From assembly GCA_964411275.1 (NCBI GenBank), contig CAYPKG010000020.1, positions 1 to 37,310 of the forward strand: a DNA stretch of 37,310 nt, written 5' to 3'. How positions within the stretch are numbered: the stretch's first letter is position 1; every line of letters begins with the position of its first letter. Shown here in pieces: positions 9,309-17,773 of this stretch. The notes below the pieces were generated by a model, which saw only the letters and a program-made list of their open reading frames with translations, was not told the origin of the DNA and did no database searches. This stretch comes from CAYPKG01 sp964411275 (GTDB lineage: Bacteria > Bacillota > Clostridia > Christensenellales > CAG-138). The translations under genes and the position numbers were made by a program.

Positions 9309-9908
9309 TTATGCTCCTTTGTTCCGGCCGGCAACTGCCTGGGCAAGCTTGTCCGGCAAAACGGTAGGCGCTTGGGTCAACGCCATGGCTACGGCCTCTT
9401 GTGGGGAGTCTGTCACGCTGTACAGCCCGGAAAAAGCGCTGTCGGCAAAGCCGGTTTCATAAAACACCTGAAACTGCTTGAGCACCGGATCATAAAAACC
9501 CTCATAATCCAATATGATCACGGGATTGGAATGGTATCCAAGCTGCTTTAACGTCAGCACCTCCAGCAGCTCCTCCAGGGTGCCAAACCCACCCGGCAAC
9601 GCGATAAACGCGCCGGACAGCCCTTCCATGGTGGATTTTCGCACATGCATGGTGGGAGTCACGATCAGCTCTGTGCAGCCGGGATACGGAATGCCGGGCT
9701 TGTTGAGCTTCTCGGGGATCACGCCCACCATCTCGCCGCCAACCTCGGCGATGCCCTCGGCCGCCGCGCCCATCAATCCGGAGCCTCCCGCGCCGAATAC
9801 CATTTTGGCTCCGGCCCGTCCGATGGCGCGGCCCAGAGCCCGTGCCAGATCGTAAAATCCGGGGGCAAGGTTCCGGCTGGAGGAACCGAATACGCAAATG
9901 TTGATCAT
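9309..9908 (-). CDS. LOG-family (TIGR00730-type) nucleotide phosphoribohydrolase
   Basis: Rossmann-fold protein of about 199 aa related to lysine decarboxylase-like / LOG proteins, which cleave the N-glycosidic bond of nucleoside 5'-monophosphates (cytokinin-activating or general nucleotide-recycling activity). It opens with ICVFGSSSR, has GAGGSGLMGAAAEGI in the middle, and carries the diagnostic PGGFGTLEEL motif preceded by MHVRKSTM. The open frame continues upstream to 9962, but ATG 9908 is favoured by AAAAGGAGA directly upstream and by the homologous start. It sits 28 nt after the PBP gene and 2 nt before the Usp-like gene. Confidence 0.9.
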   Translation of the reverse strand: MINICVFGSSSRNLAPGFYDLARALGRAIGRAGAKMVFGAGGSGLMGAAAEGIAEVGGEMVGVIPEKLNKPGIPYPGCTELIVTPTMHVRKSTMEGLSGAFIALPGGFGTLEELLEVLTLKQLGYHSNPVIILDYEGFYDPVLKQFQVFYETGFADSAFSGLYSVTDSPQEAVAMALTQAPTVLPDKLAQAVAGRNKGA

Positions 9909-9936
9909 GTCAAATCTCCTTTTCTCATGCCTGATG

Positions 9937-12273
9937 TTAAGGCTTGAGCAAATCATAAGCAATATCGTATTTCAAATTGGAATACAGGGAGTTGCTGGCG
10001 GGAATTTCTAACATGACCAGCACCAGCCGCGCGTCTTCCGGGTCCGCGTCCGCGCGATAGCCCACAAACCAGGAAATTTCCCGGCTCTTGTCCCCGCCCA
10101 CCTGGGCGGTGCCGGTTTTGGCCGCCACGTTTGTGAGCTTGGGCGACCGGGGAACCGACCGCTTGCCCTCCTTGTCCTCCGAGTAATTGAGCGCCTTGCC
10201 TGTGCCTTCGAGCACAACGTCGATCATCATGGGCTCAATAATGCTGATGGAGGAAGCGGAGATGACCTGGGGTTTCCACACCTTGGGCTCCCGGACGCTC
10301 ACGGCGGTGTACTCTGTTCCCTCGGTGCGGTACAATCCTTTGATGATATGCGGCTCCATGATGTCGCCGCCATTGGCCAGAGCGCAGAACATGCTGGCCG
10401 CCTGTAGGGGCGTGACCATCATTTCCCCCTGGCCGAAGGCGCTTTCTCCCAGCAGCTGCAATCGGGTGTGTGTGGCGTCCAGTGTGTTTTCCTGTAGCAT
10501 CAACCGGGTGCTTTCGTTGATCAGCCGGGCGCTGGACACGCTTAGGTCAAAGGGGATGGCCTCCGTCAGCCCCAGGTTTTCCATAAATGACATAAAAGGC
10601 TCGAACCCGGTTTTCAGCGCCGTGTAGGCGAAATAAATATTGTCCGAGTCCACGATGCCCGCGTGCATGTTGAGGGGCGAATGCCGGTTGTTGAGCTTGA
10701 CCCTTGTAAACACGCCGCCGCCCCAGGGGCCAAACTCGCCGCTGTTGGAGGGCCGCCAGGTACGCGTGTCCGATCCGCCGCCTTCAATGGGCTCGATGGT
10801 TTCGCCTTTTCCGTCGGGAAACACCGTGGATTTGGTCATGGCCCCGGTTTCCAGCGCCGCCGCCGCCGTAAAGGGCTTGATTGTGGAGCCAGGGGGATAC
10901 GTGCCCTGGGTCAGCCGGTTGTACAGCGGCTTGTTGTTGGCTTCGCTCAATACCTTGTAATCCTCGTCGCTCAACCGGCCGGTGAACAGATTGAGGTCAT
11001 AAGACGGGTACGAGGCCATGGCGTCAACGGCGCCTGTATTGGGATCCATCACGATCACAGCACCTGCGGTGTTGTCCCCGAACAGGGAATATTTCAGCAG
11101 CGTTTCCACCCGTTCCTGCAGGCCTGCGTCCACCGTCAGCTGGATGTCCAGCCCGTTTTTTGCAGGCTCCCGGTATAGGGTGTCCTTATTGGTGCCGTCT
11201 GACGCGCAGATGTACACATAAGAGCCGTCTTCGCCCCGAAGCTCGGTTTCATACTGCCGCTCCAATCCCAGCTTTCCTACGACGCTGTCGGAATTGTAAA
11301 GGCTGTTTTTGATGGGCGCGCCAGTGGTGGCGTCTACCAGCTTGCCTTCCTCGTCGATGACGCCGCCGATCAGCCGCAGGAGGTCGTCCTCGTCCGCCTG
11401 GCGAACATAGCCGATGATATGGGCAAGGCTGCCTTGCTGTGGATAATTGCGCAGCGTCCCGTAATTGCCTGTGTCGATGCCGACGCCGGGGATGAGCAGC
11501 AGCTCTTCCTTCTGGGCGTCGCTCAACACGCCGGGGCGGAATTGCTTTAGCACGCCAAAGTCATTTTCCACCACGTAGGAGCGGGTTAATTCCTTATATA
11601 TGGCGTCGCTGGTCATATCCAGCAGCACGCTGAGCTGGCGCACAAACTGCGGCTCGTCCTCGATCTTGCTGGGGATAAACACCACGCTTATTGCCTTTAC
11701 GGTCTCAGCATACACCTGCCCGTCGGCCAGTATCTCCCCCCGGGAGGCATTTGTGGTGCCAACCCGGATGGTGTCTCCCCAATCCATCTCTGGAAACAGC
11801 AGGGAGGGGCTCCAGTCCACCTTCCATTTTCCGTCCTCCCTAAGGACAGTCATGCGGAAGTCCCAGCTCTGATCGCCGATCTTCTCGCTTTTATATGTGA
11901 GGGTATAGTCATACACGCAAATGATTTCGCCTTCTACCTGGGAGGTGATGGAGAAGGTAAGCCCTTCAATGTCCAGCTCCTCGAATATGGCTATATACCG
12001 GGAGATAAACTGCTCCTGTGAAATGCGCTTGGCGCTCTGGGTATTGCCCGCGGCCTCGTCCGCGGCCTTGCGCTCCTCGTCATAGCGCACGCCAGCGCAT
12101 AGCATGCCATACGCGCTTTCATAATCCTTTGCGTTGATTAGCCCTAGAAACTCCTGGCAGGCGTCAACAGCGGTTTTTTTCCCGCATCCCAGCAACAGCC
12201 CGATAGACGCAATCAAAAGCGCGAGGCAGGCAGCCCGCAGGAGAATGCTCTTTTTCATATGCTTCCTATTCAT
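9937..12273 (-). CDS. Lipoprotein class B penicillin-binding protein (MecA/PBP3-like layout)
   Basis: Peptidoglycan transpeptidase of about 778 aa acting outside the membrane. Domains (numbered from ATG 12273): signal with lipobox LLGC, lipidated C30; an NTF2-like, MecA-N-type domain at about 35-160; a PBP dimerisation domain to about 370; then a transpeptidase domain with SxxK at 463-466 (STIK), SDN at 543-545 and KTG at 719-721, all intact. This order matches Staphylococcus MecA and B. subtilis PbpC; many such PBPs have low beta-lactam affinity, but resistance cannot be inferred here. A TTG 24 nt upstream is open, yet ATG 12273 has GGGGGA before it. Cotranscribed with the LOG and Usp-like genes downstream. 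SpoVD/FtsI is unlikely because there is no PASTA domain and the N-terminus is different. Confidence 0.92.
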   Translation of the reverse strand: MNRKHMKKSILLRAACLALLIASIGLLLGCGKKTAVDACQEFLGLINAKDYESAYGMLCAGVRYDEERKAADEAAGNTQSAKRISQEQFISRYIAIFEELDIEGLTFSITSQVEGEIICVYDYTLTYKSEKIGDQSWDFRMTVLREDGKWKVDWSPSLLFPEMDWGDTIRVGTTNASRGEILADGQVYAETVKAISVVFIPSKIEDEPQFVRQLSVLLDMTSDAIYKELTRSYVVENDFGVLKQFRPGVLSDAQKEELLLIPGVGIDTGNYGTLRNYPQQGSLAHIIGYVRQADEDDLLRLIGGVIDEEGKLVDATTGAPIKNSLYNSDSVVGKLGLERQYETELRGEDGSYVYICASDGTNKDTLYREPAKNGLDIQLTVDAGLQERVETLLKYSLFGDNTAGAVIVMDPNTGAVDAMASYPSYDLNLFTGRLSDEDYKVLSEANNKPLYNRLTQGTYPPGSTIKPFTAAAALETGAMTKSTVFPDGKGETIEPIEGGGSDTRTWRPSNSGEFGPWGGGVFTRVKLNNRHSPLNMHAGIVDSDNIYFAYTALKTGFEPFMSFMENLGLTEAIPFDLSVSSARLINESTRLMLQENTLDATHTRLQLLGESAFGQGEMMVTPLQAASMFCALANGGDIMEPHIIKGLYRTEGTEYTAVSVREPKVWKPQVISASSISIIEPMMIDVVLEGTGKALNYSEDKEGKRSVPRSPKLTNVAAKTGTAQVGGDKSREISWFVGYRADADPEDARLVLVMLEIPASNSLYSNLKYDIAYDLLKP

Positions 12274-12310
12274 GCTTCCCCCGTAATGGCCCGTCAATGC
12301 ATAGAAACAA

Positions 12311-12340
12311 CCGGGCCTGCCATCAGTATAGCAGACCCGG
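12311..12340 (-). terminator. Probable terminator of the yhaM-like gene
   Basis: Minus strand: CCGGGTCTGC pairs with GCAGGCCCGG (one G-T wobble) around a 10-nt loop, followed by TTGTTTC. The short T-run makes termination partial at best, so read-through into the PBP gene is possible. Confidence 0.5.
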
Positions 12341-12387
12341 ATGCTTATGGGGTGATGGTCACAAAATTTTTACTATTTTTACTTTTG

Positions 12388-13356
12388 TTATTCGTATTGT
12401 TTCATGCCATGCCCGTGCTGAAACAGCTGCCGGTTGTCCAGCGCCCATACCCGTTCGGAAAAACCGCCCACCGGCACGCCGGAAAGTGCGTCAAACATTT
12501 CATACAGGCGGCTGTCCAGCATGTCAAGCTCGCTCAACACCTCCGCCTCCGGGAACATGGGCGGCCGCGGGCTTCCGTATTCCGGCACCCCGTGATGGGA
12601 CAGCAGCATATGCTGCACGAGCACGCACAGGGACGAAGGAACGTCCAACAGCTCGCAGGCGCTGCCTATGAGGTCCACCCCCATATTGATATGCCCTAAC
12701 AGCTGCCCGGCGGTGCTATAGCCGCTGGCGATGCCCAGGTCGCCCACGGTCAGCTCGTCAAGCTTGGCGATGTCATGCAATATGGCGCCCGCATAGATGA
12801 GATCCCCGTCCAGCGCCGGGTACAGGGCCACGATGCCCTTGGCGGCGTTTACGATTGTCATCGTATGGTGAAGAAGCCCGCCCCTTGTGGCGTGATGGAG
12901 CTTTAGCGCGGCGGGGGCTTTTAACAGCCGGGCCTTGTTTGTGCGCAGGATGTATTGGGTCAGCCGCCGAAGATCCTCGTCGGCAAACCCCTCTGCCAAT
13001 GTGAAAAGCTCCTCGTACATCCACTCCGGGTCAAAGGGCGCGCAGGGGATCAGCAGGGACATATCCACACCGTCCTCGCCTGTGGCCACGCGGATGCGGT
13101 CGATTTTCAGCTGCTCCGCTTCTTTCCATACCGTGATGGAGCCCCGCACCTTTATGATATTATCCGCGTAGAACGCACCGTGTTGAATGGGGTTATAATC
13201 CCAAAGCTTCGCGGTGACTTCGCCCTCGCTGTCCGAAAGTATAAAATCAAGATAATCACTGCCCTTTGAGTTGACCTTGATCTGCACGGATTTAACCAGA
13301 CAAAATCCCTCGACAATGTTGTTGTTTGCCTGGCTTAACAGGCGCATTCTGCCCAT
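12388..13356 (-). CDS. yhaM: YhaM-type 3'-5' exoribonuclease (OB fold + HD domain)
   Basis: 322 aa. The N-terminal 100 residues form an OB-fold nucleic-acid-binding domain (KGSDYLDFILSDSEGEVTAKLWD and following strands). From about 150 there is an HD phosphohydrolase domain with metal ligands in LLHHT, ILHDIAK, GHINMG and HMLLSHHG, ending with SELDMLDSR. This is the layout of YhaM/Cbf1, a Mn2+-dependent 3'-5' exonuclease of RNA turnover and DNA repair in Gram-positives. GGGAGGG lies 7 nt before the ATG at 13356. It stands 89 nt after thiD on the same strand, so separate transcription or read-through is possible. Confidence 0.9.
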   Translation of the reverse strand: MGRMRLLSQANNNIVEGFCLVKSVQIKVNSKGSDYLDFILSDSEGEVTAKLWDYNPIQHGAFYADNIIKVRGSITVWKEAEQLKIDRIRVATGEDGVDMSLLIPCAPFDPEWMYEELFTLAEGFADEDLRRLTQYILRTNKARLLKAPAALKLHHATRGGLLHHTMTIVNAAKGIVALYPALDGDLIYAGAILHDIAKLDELTVGDLGIASGYSTAGQLLGHINMGVDLIGSACELLDVPSSLCVLVQHMLLSHHGVPEYGSPRPPMFPEAEVLSELDMLDSRLYEMFDALSGVPVGGFSERVWALDNRQLFQHGHGMKQYE

Positions 13357-13445
13357 GGATGTCCCTCCCGCCCGGCCCGTATGGGCCGTTTCTTTGCTTA
13401 CCTTATGGCTAGTATATCATAGACCGGGCGAAGCGGGTACGATTT

Positions 13446-14273
13446 TTATATGTCCAATGAATGATGGCTTCCTTTCAGGCGGTACATGTGATCCATTGGC
13501 CCAGGGCCCGCGCCAATGTCCAGCCCGGCCAAAAGCGCTCCGGTGAGATAATCCTTCGCCAGGCGGATGCTTTCTGTAAGCGGCCGGCCCGCGGCCAATT
13601 GGCAGGCGATGGCGGAGGACAGGGTGCAGCCTGTGCCATGGGTGTTCCTGGTGTCCACCCGGGGGCCAGGAAACCGGGTGGAGGAGGGGTTCGCCCCTTT
13701 GTCATACAAAAGATCCACCGCGCCGCTGTCGAGATGCCCGCCCTTGACGAGAACCGCCCCCGGTAGCTGCCTGCCGATGGCCTCGGCCCCTCTCATCATA
13801 TCCGCCTCGTCACGGATGGCGAAGCCGCAAAGCACCTCCGCCTCCGGGATATTGGGGGTGATGAGCGCGCCAAGGGGCAACAGCCTTGTTGTCAGCGCGT
13901 CCATAGCGTCGCCGTTTAGCAGCCTGCTGCCGCTGGTGGACACCATAACAGGGTCGACTACGATGTTTTTCGCCTGATATTCCATGAGCTTGGCGGCGAT
14001 TGTTTTGAGGATGGCGCTGTTGGATACCATGCCGATCTTTACCGCGTCCGGGCGAATGTCCGTGAAAATGCAGTCCAGCTGCTGGGCCACAAAATCGGGC
14101 GTGGCGTCGAGAATGCCGTATACGCCGGTGGTGTTCTGGGCGGTCAAGGCGGTGATGGCGCTCATGGCGTACATGCCGTGCATGGCAATTGTTTTGATGT
14201 CCGCCTGTATGCCTGCGCCGCCGCTGCAGTCCGAACCGGCGATTGTAAGAACCTTTTTAGCTCGTTCATGCAA
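13446..14273 (-). CDS. thiD: Hydroxymethylpyrimidine / phosphomethylpyrimidine kinase
   Basis: Ribokinase-fold enzyme (275 aa) that phosphorylates HMP to HMP-P and HMP-PP in thiamine synthesis or salvage. Family landmarks: AGSDCSGGAGIQADIKT at 12-28, NTTGVYGI, DPVMVSTSGSRLL, VLVKGGH, and the anion-hole/catalytic block GTGCTLSSAIA near the C-terminus. No ATG is in frame at the start; the probable start is TTG 14273, which overlaps the end of the HAD gene by 8 nt with GGAG only about 4 nt upstream. An ATG at 14269 is out of frame. Last gene of the riboswitch-controlled thi operon. Confidence 0.94.
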   Translation of the reverse strand: MHERAKKVLTIAGSDCSGGAGIQADIKTIAMHGMYAMSAITALTAQNTTGVYGILDATPDFVAQQLDCIFTDIRPDAVKIGMVSNSAILKTIAAKLMEYQAKNIVVDPVMVSTSGSRLLNGDAMDALTTRLLPLGALITPNIPEAEVLCGFAIRDEADMMRGAEAIGRQLPGAVLVKGGHLDSGAVDLLYDKGANPSSTRFPGPRVDTRNTHGTGCTLSSAIACQLAAGRPLTESIRLAKDYLTGALLAGLDIGAGPGPMDHMYRLKGSHHSLDI

Positions 14274-14916
14274 ACAACTCCTTCGCGCTCATAAAGTCTA
14301 GGCAATACACGGTGGAAAGCCGCTTTAGGGCCTCCTGCTCTTGTTCCGCGCTCTCATCGTAAACCCCCACCACCGGAAACCCGGCGGCCCGGGCGGTGGC
14401 GGCGGCATGCACCGCGTCCTCGAATACGGGGGTTTCCCCGATGGGCGTGCCGAGGCGTTTAGCGGCGGCAAGGTAGATGTCCGGCCGGTCCTTGCCCGCG
14501 CCTACCTCGTTGCAGGTGATGAGGAATGAAAAATAATGATCCATGTTGTTCCTTGAAAGGGCCGCTTCCACCAGATACCGGTCGGTGGCCGTGGCCACGC
14601 AAAGGGGGATGCGCTTTTGACTAAGGGTTTCCAATAGCCGGATGGCCCCAGGCTTTGGCAGCACCTCATGGAAGTATCTTCCCTCCAGCAGCTGGTTTAC
14701 CCCAGCCATCAGCGCTTCTTCGCTGTCAGGTAGCTCGTACTGGGCTTTATAATGCTGCACCGCTTGTAAAAGGCTCATGCGGGAAAACCGTTCGTCCAGA
14801 TCCGGGGCAGGGGCAATGCCCCGGCTTAGCAGATAGGTGGAGCCGATGCTTGTCCACAGGGGCATGCTGTCAAGCAGCGTGCTGTCCAGATCGAATATGC
14901 AGCCGCTGATGTTCAT
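14266..14916 (-). CDS. HAD-superfamily phosphatase of the thiamine operon
   Basis: HAD hydrolase of about 216 aa with a cap domain. Motif I is DLDST at residues 9-13 (nucleophile D9, acid D11), motif II the T in VATATDR, motif III the K in GAGKDRPDIY, motif IV the ED in VFEDAVHAAATA. Its ATG overlaps the thiE stop in an ATGA arrangement, and its own end overlaps thiD, so it is embedded in the thi operon. No thiL is present in the window; a phosphatase here may dephosphorylate thiamine monophosphate or HMP phosphates, as some operon-linked HAD proteins do. That role is inference. An open frame upstream to 14958 is ignored because of the coupled start. Confidence 0.88.
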   Translation of the reverse strand: MNISGCIFDLDSTLLDSMPLWTSIGSTYLLSRGIAPAPDLDERFSRMSLLQAVQHYKAQYELPDSEEALMAGVNQLLEGRYFHEVLPKPGAIRLLETLSQKRIPLCVATATDRYLVEAALSRNNMDHYFSFLITCNEVGAGKDRPDIYLAAAKRLGTPIGETPVFEDAVHAAATARAAGFPVVGVYDESAEQEQEALKRLSTVYCLDFMSAKELFA

Positions 14917-15554
14917 GGCGCCACCATTTCCCGGCACAGGGGGAGAAGAGCCCGGCACGCCGCCTCCACATCTCCTTGGCCGAATACGGCGCTGACCAGG
15001 GCCACCCCATGGACGCCGGAGCCCTTGAGGGATAAGAGATTTTCTTTCATGATGCCGCCGATGGCGCAGATGGGAAGGGGTACCTCGCGGCAGATGGCCA
15101 TGAGCGTTTCCCGGCTGACATAATCCGCATCGGCTTTGGTGCCGGTGGGGAATACCGCGCCCACCCCCAGATAGTCTGCGCCGTCCTTCAGGGCTTGTTT
15201 TGCCTGTGCCACGGTCTGCACGGACACCCCGATGATTTTATCCGGGCCCAACAGCGCCCGGGCGGTGGCGGCGTCCATGTCCGACTGTCCCAGGTGCACG
15301 CCGTCCGCGTTAGCACCCTTGGCGATACAGATATTGTCGTTGACCACAAATGGAACCCGATACCGGGTGCACAACCCCGCAAGGGCGCGGGCCTCCTCTA
15401 AAAGTCCGGGAGCGCCGGGGTTTTTTTCCCTGAGCTGTATCATGCTCACGCCCCCCCTGAGCGCCGCCTCCACCGCCTCGTACAGCGTCCTGTCGATTAA
15501 CCACCGCCGGTCGGTGACGGCGTAAAGCAGCATATCATCATTCGAACAATTCAT
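14913..15554 (-). CDS. thiE: Thiamine-phosphate synthase
   Basis: TIM-barrel enzyme of about 213 aa joining HMP-PP and thiazole phosphate into thiamine monophosphate. Family landmarks are LYAVTDR at the start, MIQLREKN (about 38-45), FVVNDN, DGVHLGQSDM, GVSVQT, GADYLGVGAVFPTGTK and the phosphate-binding CAIGGI. ATG 15554 is chosen because GGAGG lies 9 nt upstream; this gives a 17-nt overlap with the thiM end. An in-frame TTG at 15572 would sit on the ribosome site itself. Confidence 0.95.
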   Translation of the reverse strand: MNCSNDDMLLYAVTDRRWLIDRTLYEAVEAALRGGVSMIQLREKNPGAPGLLEEARALAGLCTRYRVPFVVNDNICIAKGANADGVHLGQSDMDAATARALLGPDKIIGVSVQTVAQAKQALKDGADYLGVGAVFPTGTKADADYVSRETLMAICREVPLPICAIGGIMKENLLSLKGSGVHGVALVSAVFGQGDVEAACRALLPLCREMVAP

Positions 15555-16374
15555 AGCGTGCACCCTCCTCAAGTTCTTCTCCGGTCAACAGGCTCATGGC
15601 GTCAAGCAACCGGGCTAAAAAACTTCCCGTTCCTTCAGCCTGGGCTTGCACCCGCGCTTCGGCCGACTCTCCGCACAGGCCCATGGCGCAAACCGCCGCT
15701 ACTGTGGCGTGGAGGGGCTCCTCCGGGTTCGCCGCCATGAAAGCGGTGATGAGCGAAGACAGCATGCAGCCGCTGCCGGTGATCCGCGATAGATACGGCG
15801 TGCCGTTTTTGACGGCATATGCTTTCGTTTCCTCCGCCACGATGTCGATGGCACCTGTGATGCAGATGATGGCCCCCTCTCGTTTCGCCAACGCCTTAGC
15901 AAAATCCACCGCTGCCGGTAGCGTATCCTCGCTTACCACGTCCGCTACGTCCGCTACGTCCGCATCCACCCCCCGGGTGGAGCCGCTTCCCAGCCCCAGA
16001 GCCTTGATTTCCGACATGTTCCCGCGAATGACCGTAAATTGTATTTCCTTCATAAGCGTTCGCGCGGTGTCCGTGCGCAGGGGGGATGCGCCCGCACCCA
16101 CAGGGTCCAGCAGGCAGGGGCGGGACAATTGGTTTGCCCGCTTGCCGGAAAGAAGCATCGCTTCGATGGTGCGGGCATTCAATGTGCCGATATTGACGCA
16201 TAGCCCGCCGCAGATGGAGGTAATGTCCGCCGCCTCCCTGCATTCATCAGCCATAATGGGGGACGCGCCCGCCGCGAGCAGAATGTTCGCGCAGCCGTTT
16301 ACCGTGACATAATTGGTGATGTTGTGGATGAGGGGAGATGTTTCCCGCACCCGCCTTAGACAATTGCCCAGCAT
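15538..16374 (-). CDS. thiM: Hydroxyethylthiazole kinase
   Basis: Ribokinase-like salvage enzyme (278 aa) phosphorylating the thiazole alcohol. Landmarks are HNITNYVTVN (17-26), AAGASPIMAD, LLDPVGAGAS, VIRGNMSEI and the C-terminal GSGCMLSSLI block with the catalytic Cys. First gene after the TPP riboswitch; AAGGAGGA precedes the ATG. Together thiM-thiE-HAD-thiD support salvage of thiazole and pyrimidine; no thiC, thiG or thiL occurs here. A 9-bp micro-repeat inside encodes DVADVADVV. Confidence 0.96.
   Translation of the reverse strand: MLGNCLRRVRETSPLIHNITNYVTVNGCANILLAAGASPIMADECREAADITSICGGLCVNIGTLNARTIEAMLLSGKRANQLSRPCLLDPVGAGASPLRTDTARTLMKEIQFTVIRGNMSEIKALGLGSGSTRGVDADVADVADVVSEDTLPAAVDFAKALAKREGAIICITGAIDIVAEETKAYAVKNGTPYLSRITGSGCMLSSLITAFMAANPEEPLHATVAAVCAMGLCGESAEARVQAQAEGTGSFLARLLDAMSLLTGEELEEGARYELFE
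15938..15964. repeat. Three 9-bp tandem repeats within thiM
   Basis: Three copies of ACGTCCGCT (the last ends in A), encoding a repeated Ala-Asp-Val. Copy-number changes would be in frame and add or remove three residues in a loop. Confidence 0.85.
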
Positions 16375-16404
16375 GTTTTTTCCTCCTTCTTATTATGCAG
16401 GGGA

Positions 16405-16438
16405 ACAAAAAGAGGAATGCCTGAAATGGCATCCCTCT
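16405..16438 (-). terminator. Terminator of the TPP riboswitch expression platform
   Basis: Minus strand: AGAGGGATGCC pairs with GGCATTCCTCT (one G-T wobble), loop ATTTCA, then TTTTTG. It lies between the aptamer and the thiM ribosome site, so ligand-bound aptamer should favour premature termination. Confidence 0.88.
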
Positions 16439-16454
16439 AAAAAAATGACGTTAA

Positions 16455-16540
16455 TCACTCCCTACGTTGGCATTATCCAAATCAGGTAAAGGGTCGAAGC
16501 TTTCGCTTCCTCTCAGCCTATTCCATAAGCTCCCCTGTCC
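16455..16540 (-). ncRNA. TPP riboswitch (THI element)
   Basis: Read on the minus strand, the conserved thi-box blocks appear in order: GGGGAGC, then CTGAGA, a variable stem (GAAGCGAAAGCTTC), CCCTTTACCTGAT, GGATAATGCCAACGTAGGGA. P1 is closed by the 5' GGGAG-type and 3' end segments. It controls thiM-thiE-HAD-thiD through the downstream terminator. Confidence 0.97.
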
Positions 16541-16558
16541 GGTATTCAATTACAACAG

Positions 16559-16587
16559 AGTATGACATGGCACAGGGGAATTGTCAA
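16559..16587 (-). promoter_or_regulatory. Promoter of the thi operon
   Basis: Minus strand: perfect TTGACA, 17 nt, CATACT. The predicted start is roughly 10-20 nt before the aptamer. Confidence 0.75.
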
Positions 16588-16598
16588 GATCGCCCGTA

Positions 16599-16627
16599 TT
16601 GGTCTTTTCTGCCCTTTGTGATACAAT
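16599..16627 (+). promoter_or_regulatory. Candidate promoter of ychF
   Basis: TTGGTC, 17 nt, TACAAT, with TG at the extended -10 position (TGATACAAT). The leader to the ATG at 16666 is about 32 nt. Divergent from the thi promoter. Confidence 0.65.
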
Positions 16628-16665
16628 AGCCCGTGTGAAAATAACGGCTAAGGAGAGAACATAGG

Positions 16666-17760
16666 ATGAAACTAGGCGTAGTGGGGCTGCCCAATGTGGG
16701 CAAAAGCACCCTGTTTAACGCGATTACGCAGGCGGGGGCCCAGGCGGCCAACTACCCCTTTTGCACCATAGAGCCCAATGTGGGCATCGTGGCGGTGCCG
16801 GACGAAAGGCTAAACGTCCTGGCGAAGATGCACAACCCCGAAAAAACAACCCCCACCGCCATCGAGTTTGTGGACATCGCGGGGCTTGTCAAGGGCGCGT
16901 CCCGGGGCGAGGGCCTGGGCAACAAGTTCCTGTCCCACATCCGGGAGGTGGACGCCATCGTGCATGTGGTGCGCTGCTTTGAAGATGAAAACATCGTACA
17001 CGTGGACGGCAGCGTGGACCCCGTGCGGGATATGGAAACAATCAACCTGGAGCTGGTGCTCTCCGACATGGAAACCGTGGAAAAGCGCCTGGACAAGGCG
17101 AGAAAGCTTTCAAAGGGCGGGGATAAAAAACAGATCGCCGAGGCGGAGCTGCTGGAGAAAATTCTCCCCCAGCTGGAAAACGGAACACCCGTGCGGGCCA
17201 TGGAATTGTCCGAGGCGGAACGCCATACGGTCCACGGCATGTTCCTTCTCACGTCAAAGCCCGTGATCTATGTGGCCAACATCAAGGAAGACGATATTAG
17301 AGGCAAGGAAAATCTGCCCCTGGTGCAAACCCTGTATGAGGCCGCGAGTGCAGAAGGAGCAGAGGCCATCACCATCTGCGCCAGGGTGGAGGAAGAGCTT
17401 GCGGCGCTGGAGCCTGAGGAGAAGCAGGCGTTTTTAGAGGATATGGGAATTGGCGAAAGCGGGCTGGATCAGCTGGTCAAGGCCTGTTACCGGTTGCTGG
17501 GGCTCATCAGCTTCCTCACCGCCGGCCCCAAGGAGGTTCGCGCCTGGACCATCGAGGGGGGGACGAAAGCGCCTCAGGCCGCAGGGAAAATCCACACCGA
17601 TTTTGAACGCGGGTTTATCCGGGCCGAGATCGTGGCTTATGACACGCTCATTGCCCTTGGCAGCATGCAGGCCTGCAAAGAAAAGGGACTGATCCGCTCC
17701 GAGGGGAAGGAATACGTCATGCGGGACGGGGACATCGTCCTGTTCCGGTTTAACGTATAA
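16666..17760 (+). CDS. ychF: Redox-regulated ATPase / GTPase YchF (Obg family)
   Basis: 364 aa, the usual length for the universally conserved OLA1/YchF P-loop ATPase that associates with ribosomes. The P-loop GLPNVGKST is at residues 7-15, DIAGLVKGASRGEGLGNKFL (the switch region) at about 68-87, and the C-terminal TGS-like domain ends with EGKEYVMRDGDIVLFRFNV. AAGGAGA lies about 10 nt before the ATG. It stands alone and ends 13 nt from the convergent MATE gene, with no terminator in between. Confidence 0.97.
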   Translation: MKLGVVGLPNVGKSTLFNAITQAGAQAANYPFCTIEPNVGIVAVPDERLNVLAKMHNPEKTTPTAIEFVDIAGLVKGASRGEGLGNKFLSHIREVDAIVHVVRCFEDENIVHVDGSVDPVRDMETINLELVLSDMETVEKRLDKARKLSKGGDKKQIAEAELLEKILPQLENGTPVRAMELSEAERHTVHGMFLLTSKPVIYVANIKEDDIRGKENLPLVQTLYEAASAEGAEAITICARVEEELAALEPEEKQAFLEDMGIGESGLDQLVKACYRLLGLISFLTAGPKEVRAWTIEGGTKAPQAAGKIHTDFERGFIRAEIVAYDTLIALGSMQACKEKGLIRSEGKEYVMRDGDIVLFRFNV

Positions 17761-17773
17761 AATTCCATTCCTT

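Noticed and set aside
8756..9346. 196-codon minus-strand frame overlapping the Usp-like gene
   Set aside because: Arg/Gly/Pro-rich shadow frame, runs through the terminator hairpin and into the neighbouring plus-strand gene; the 8860-9306 frame has the ribosome site and domain.
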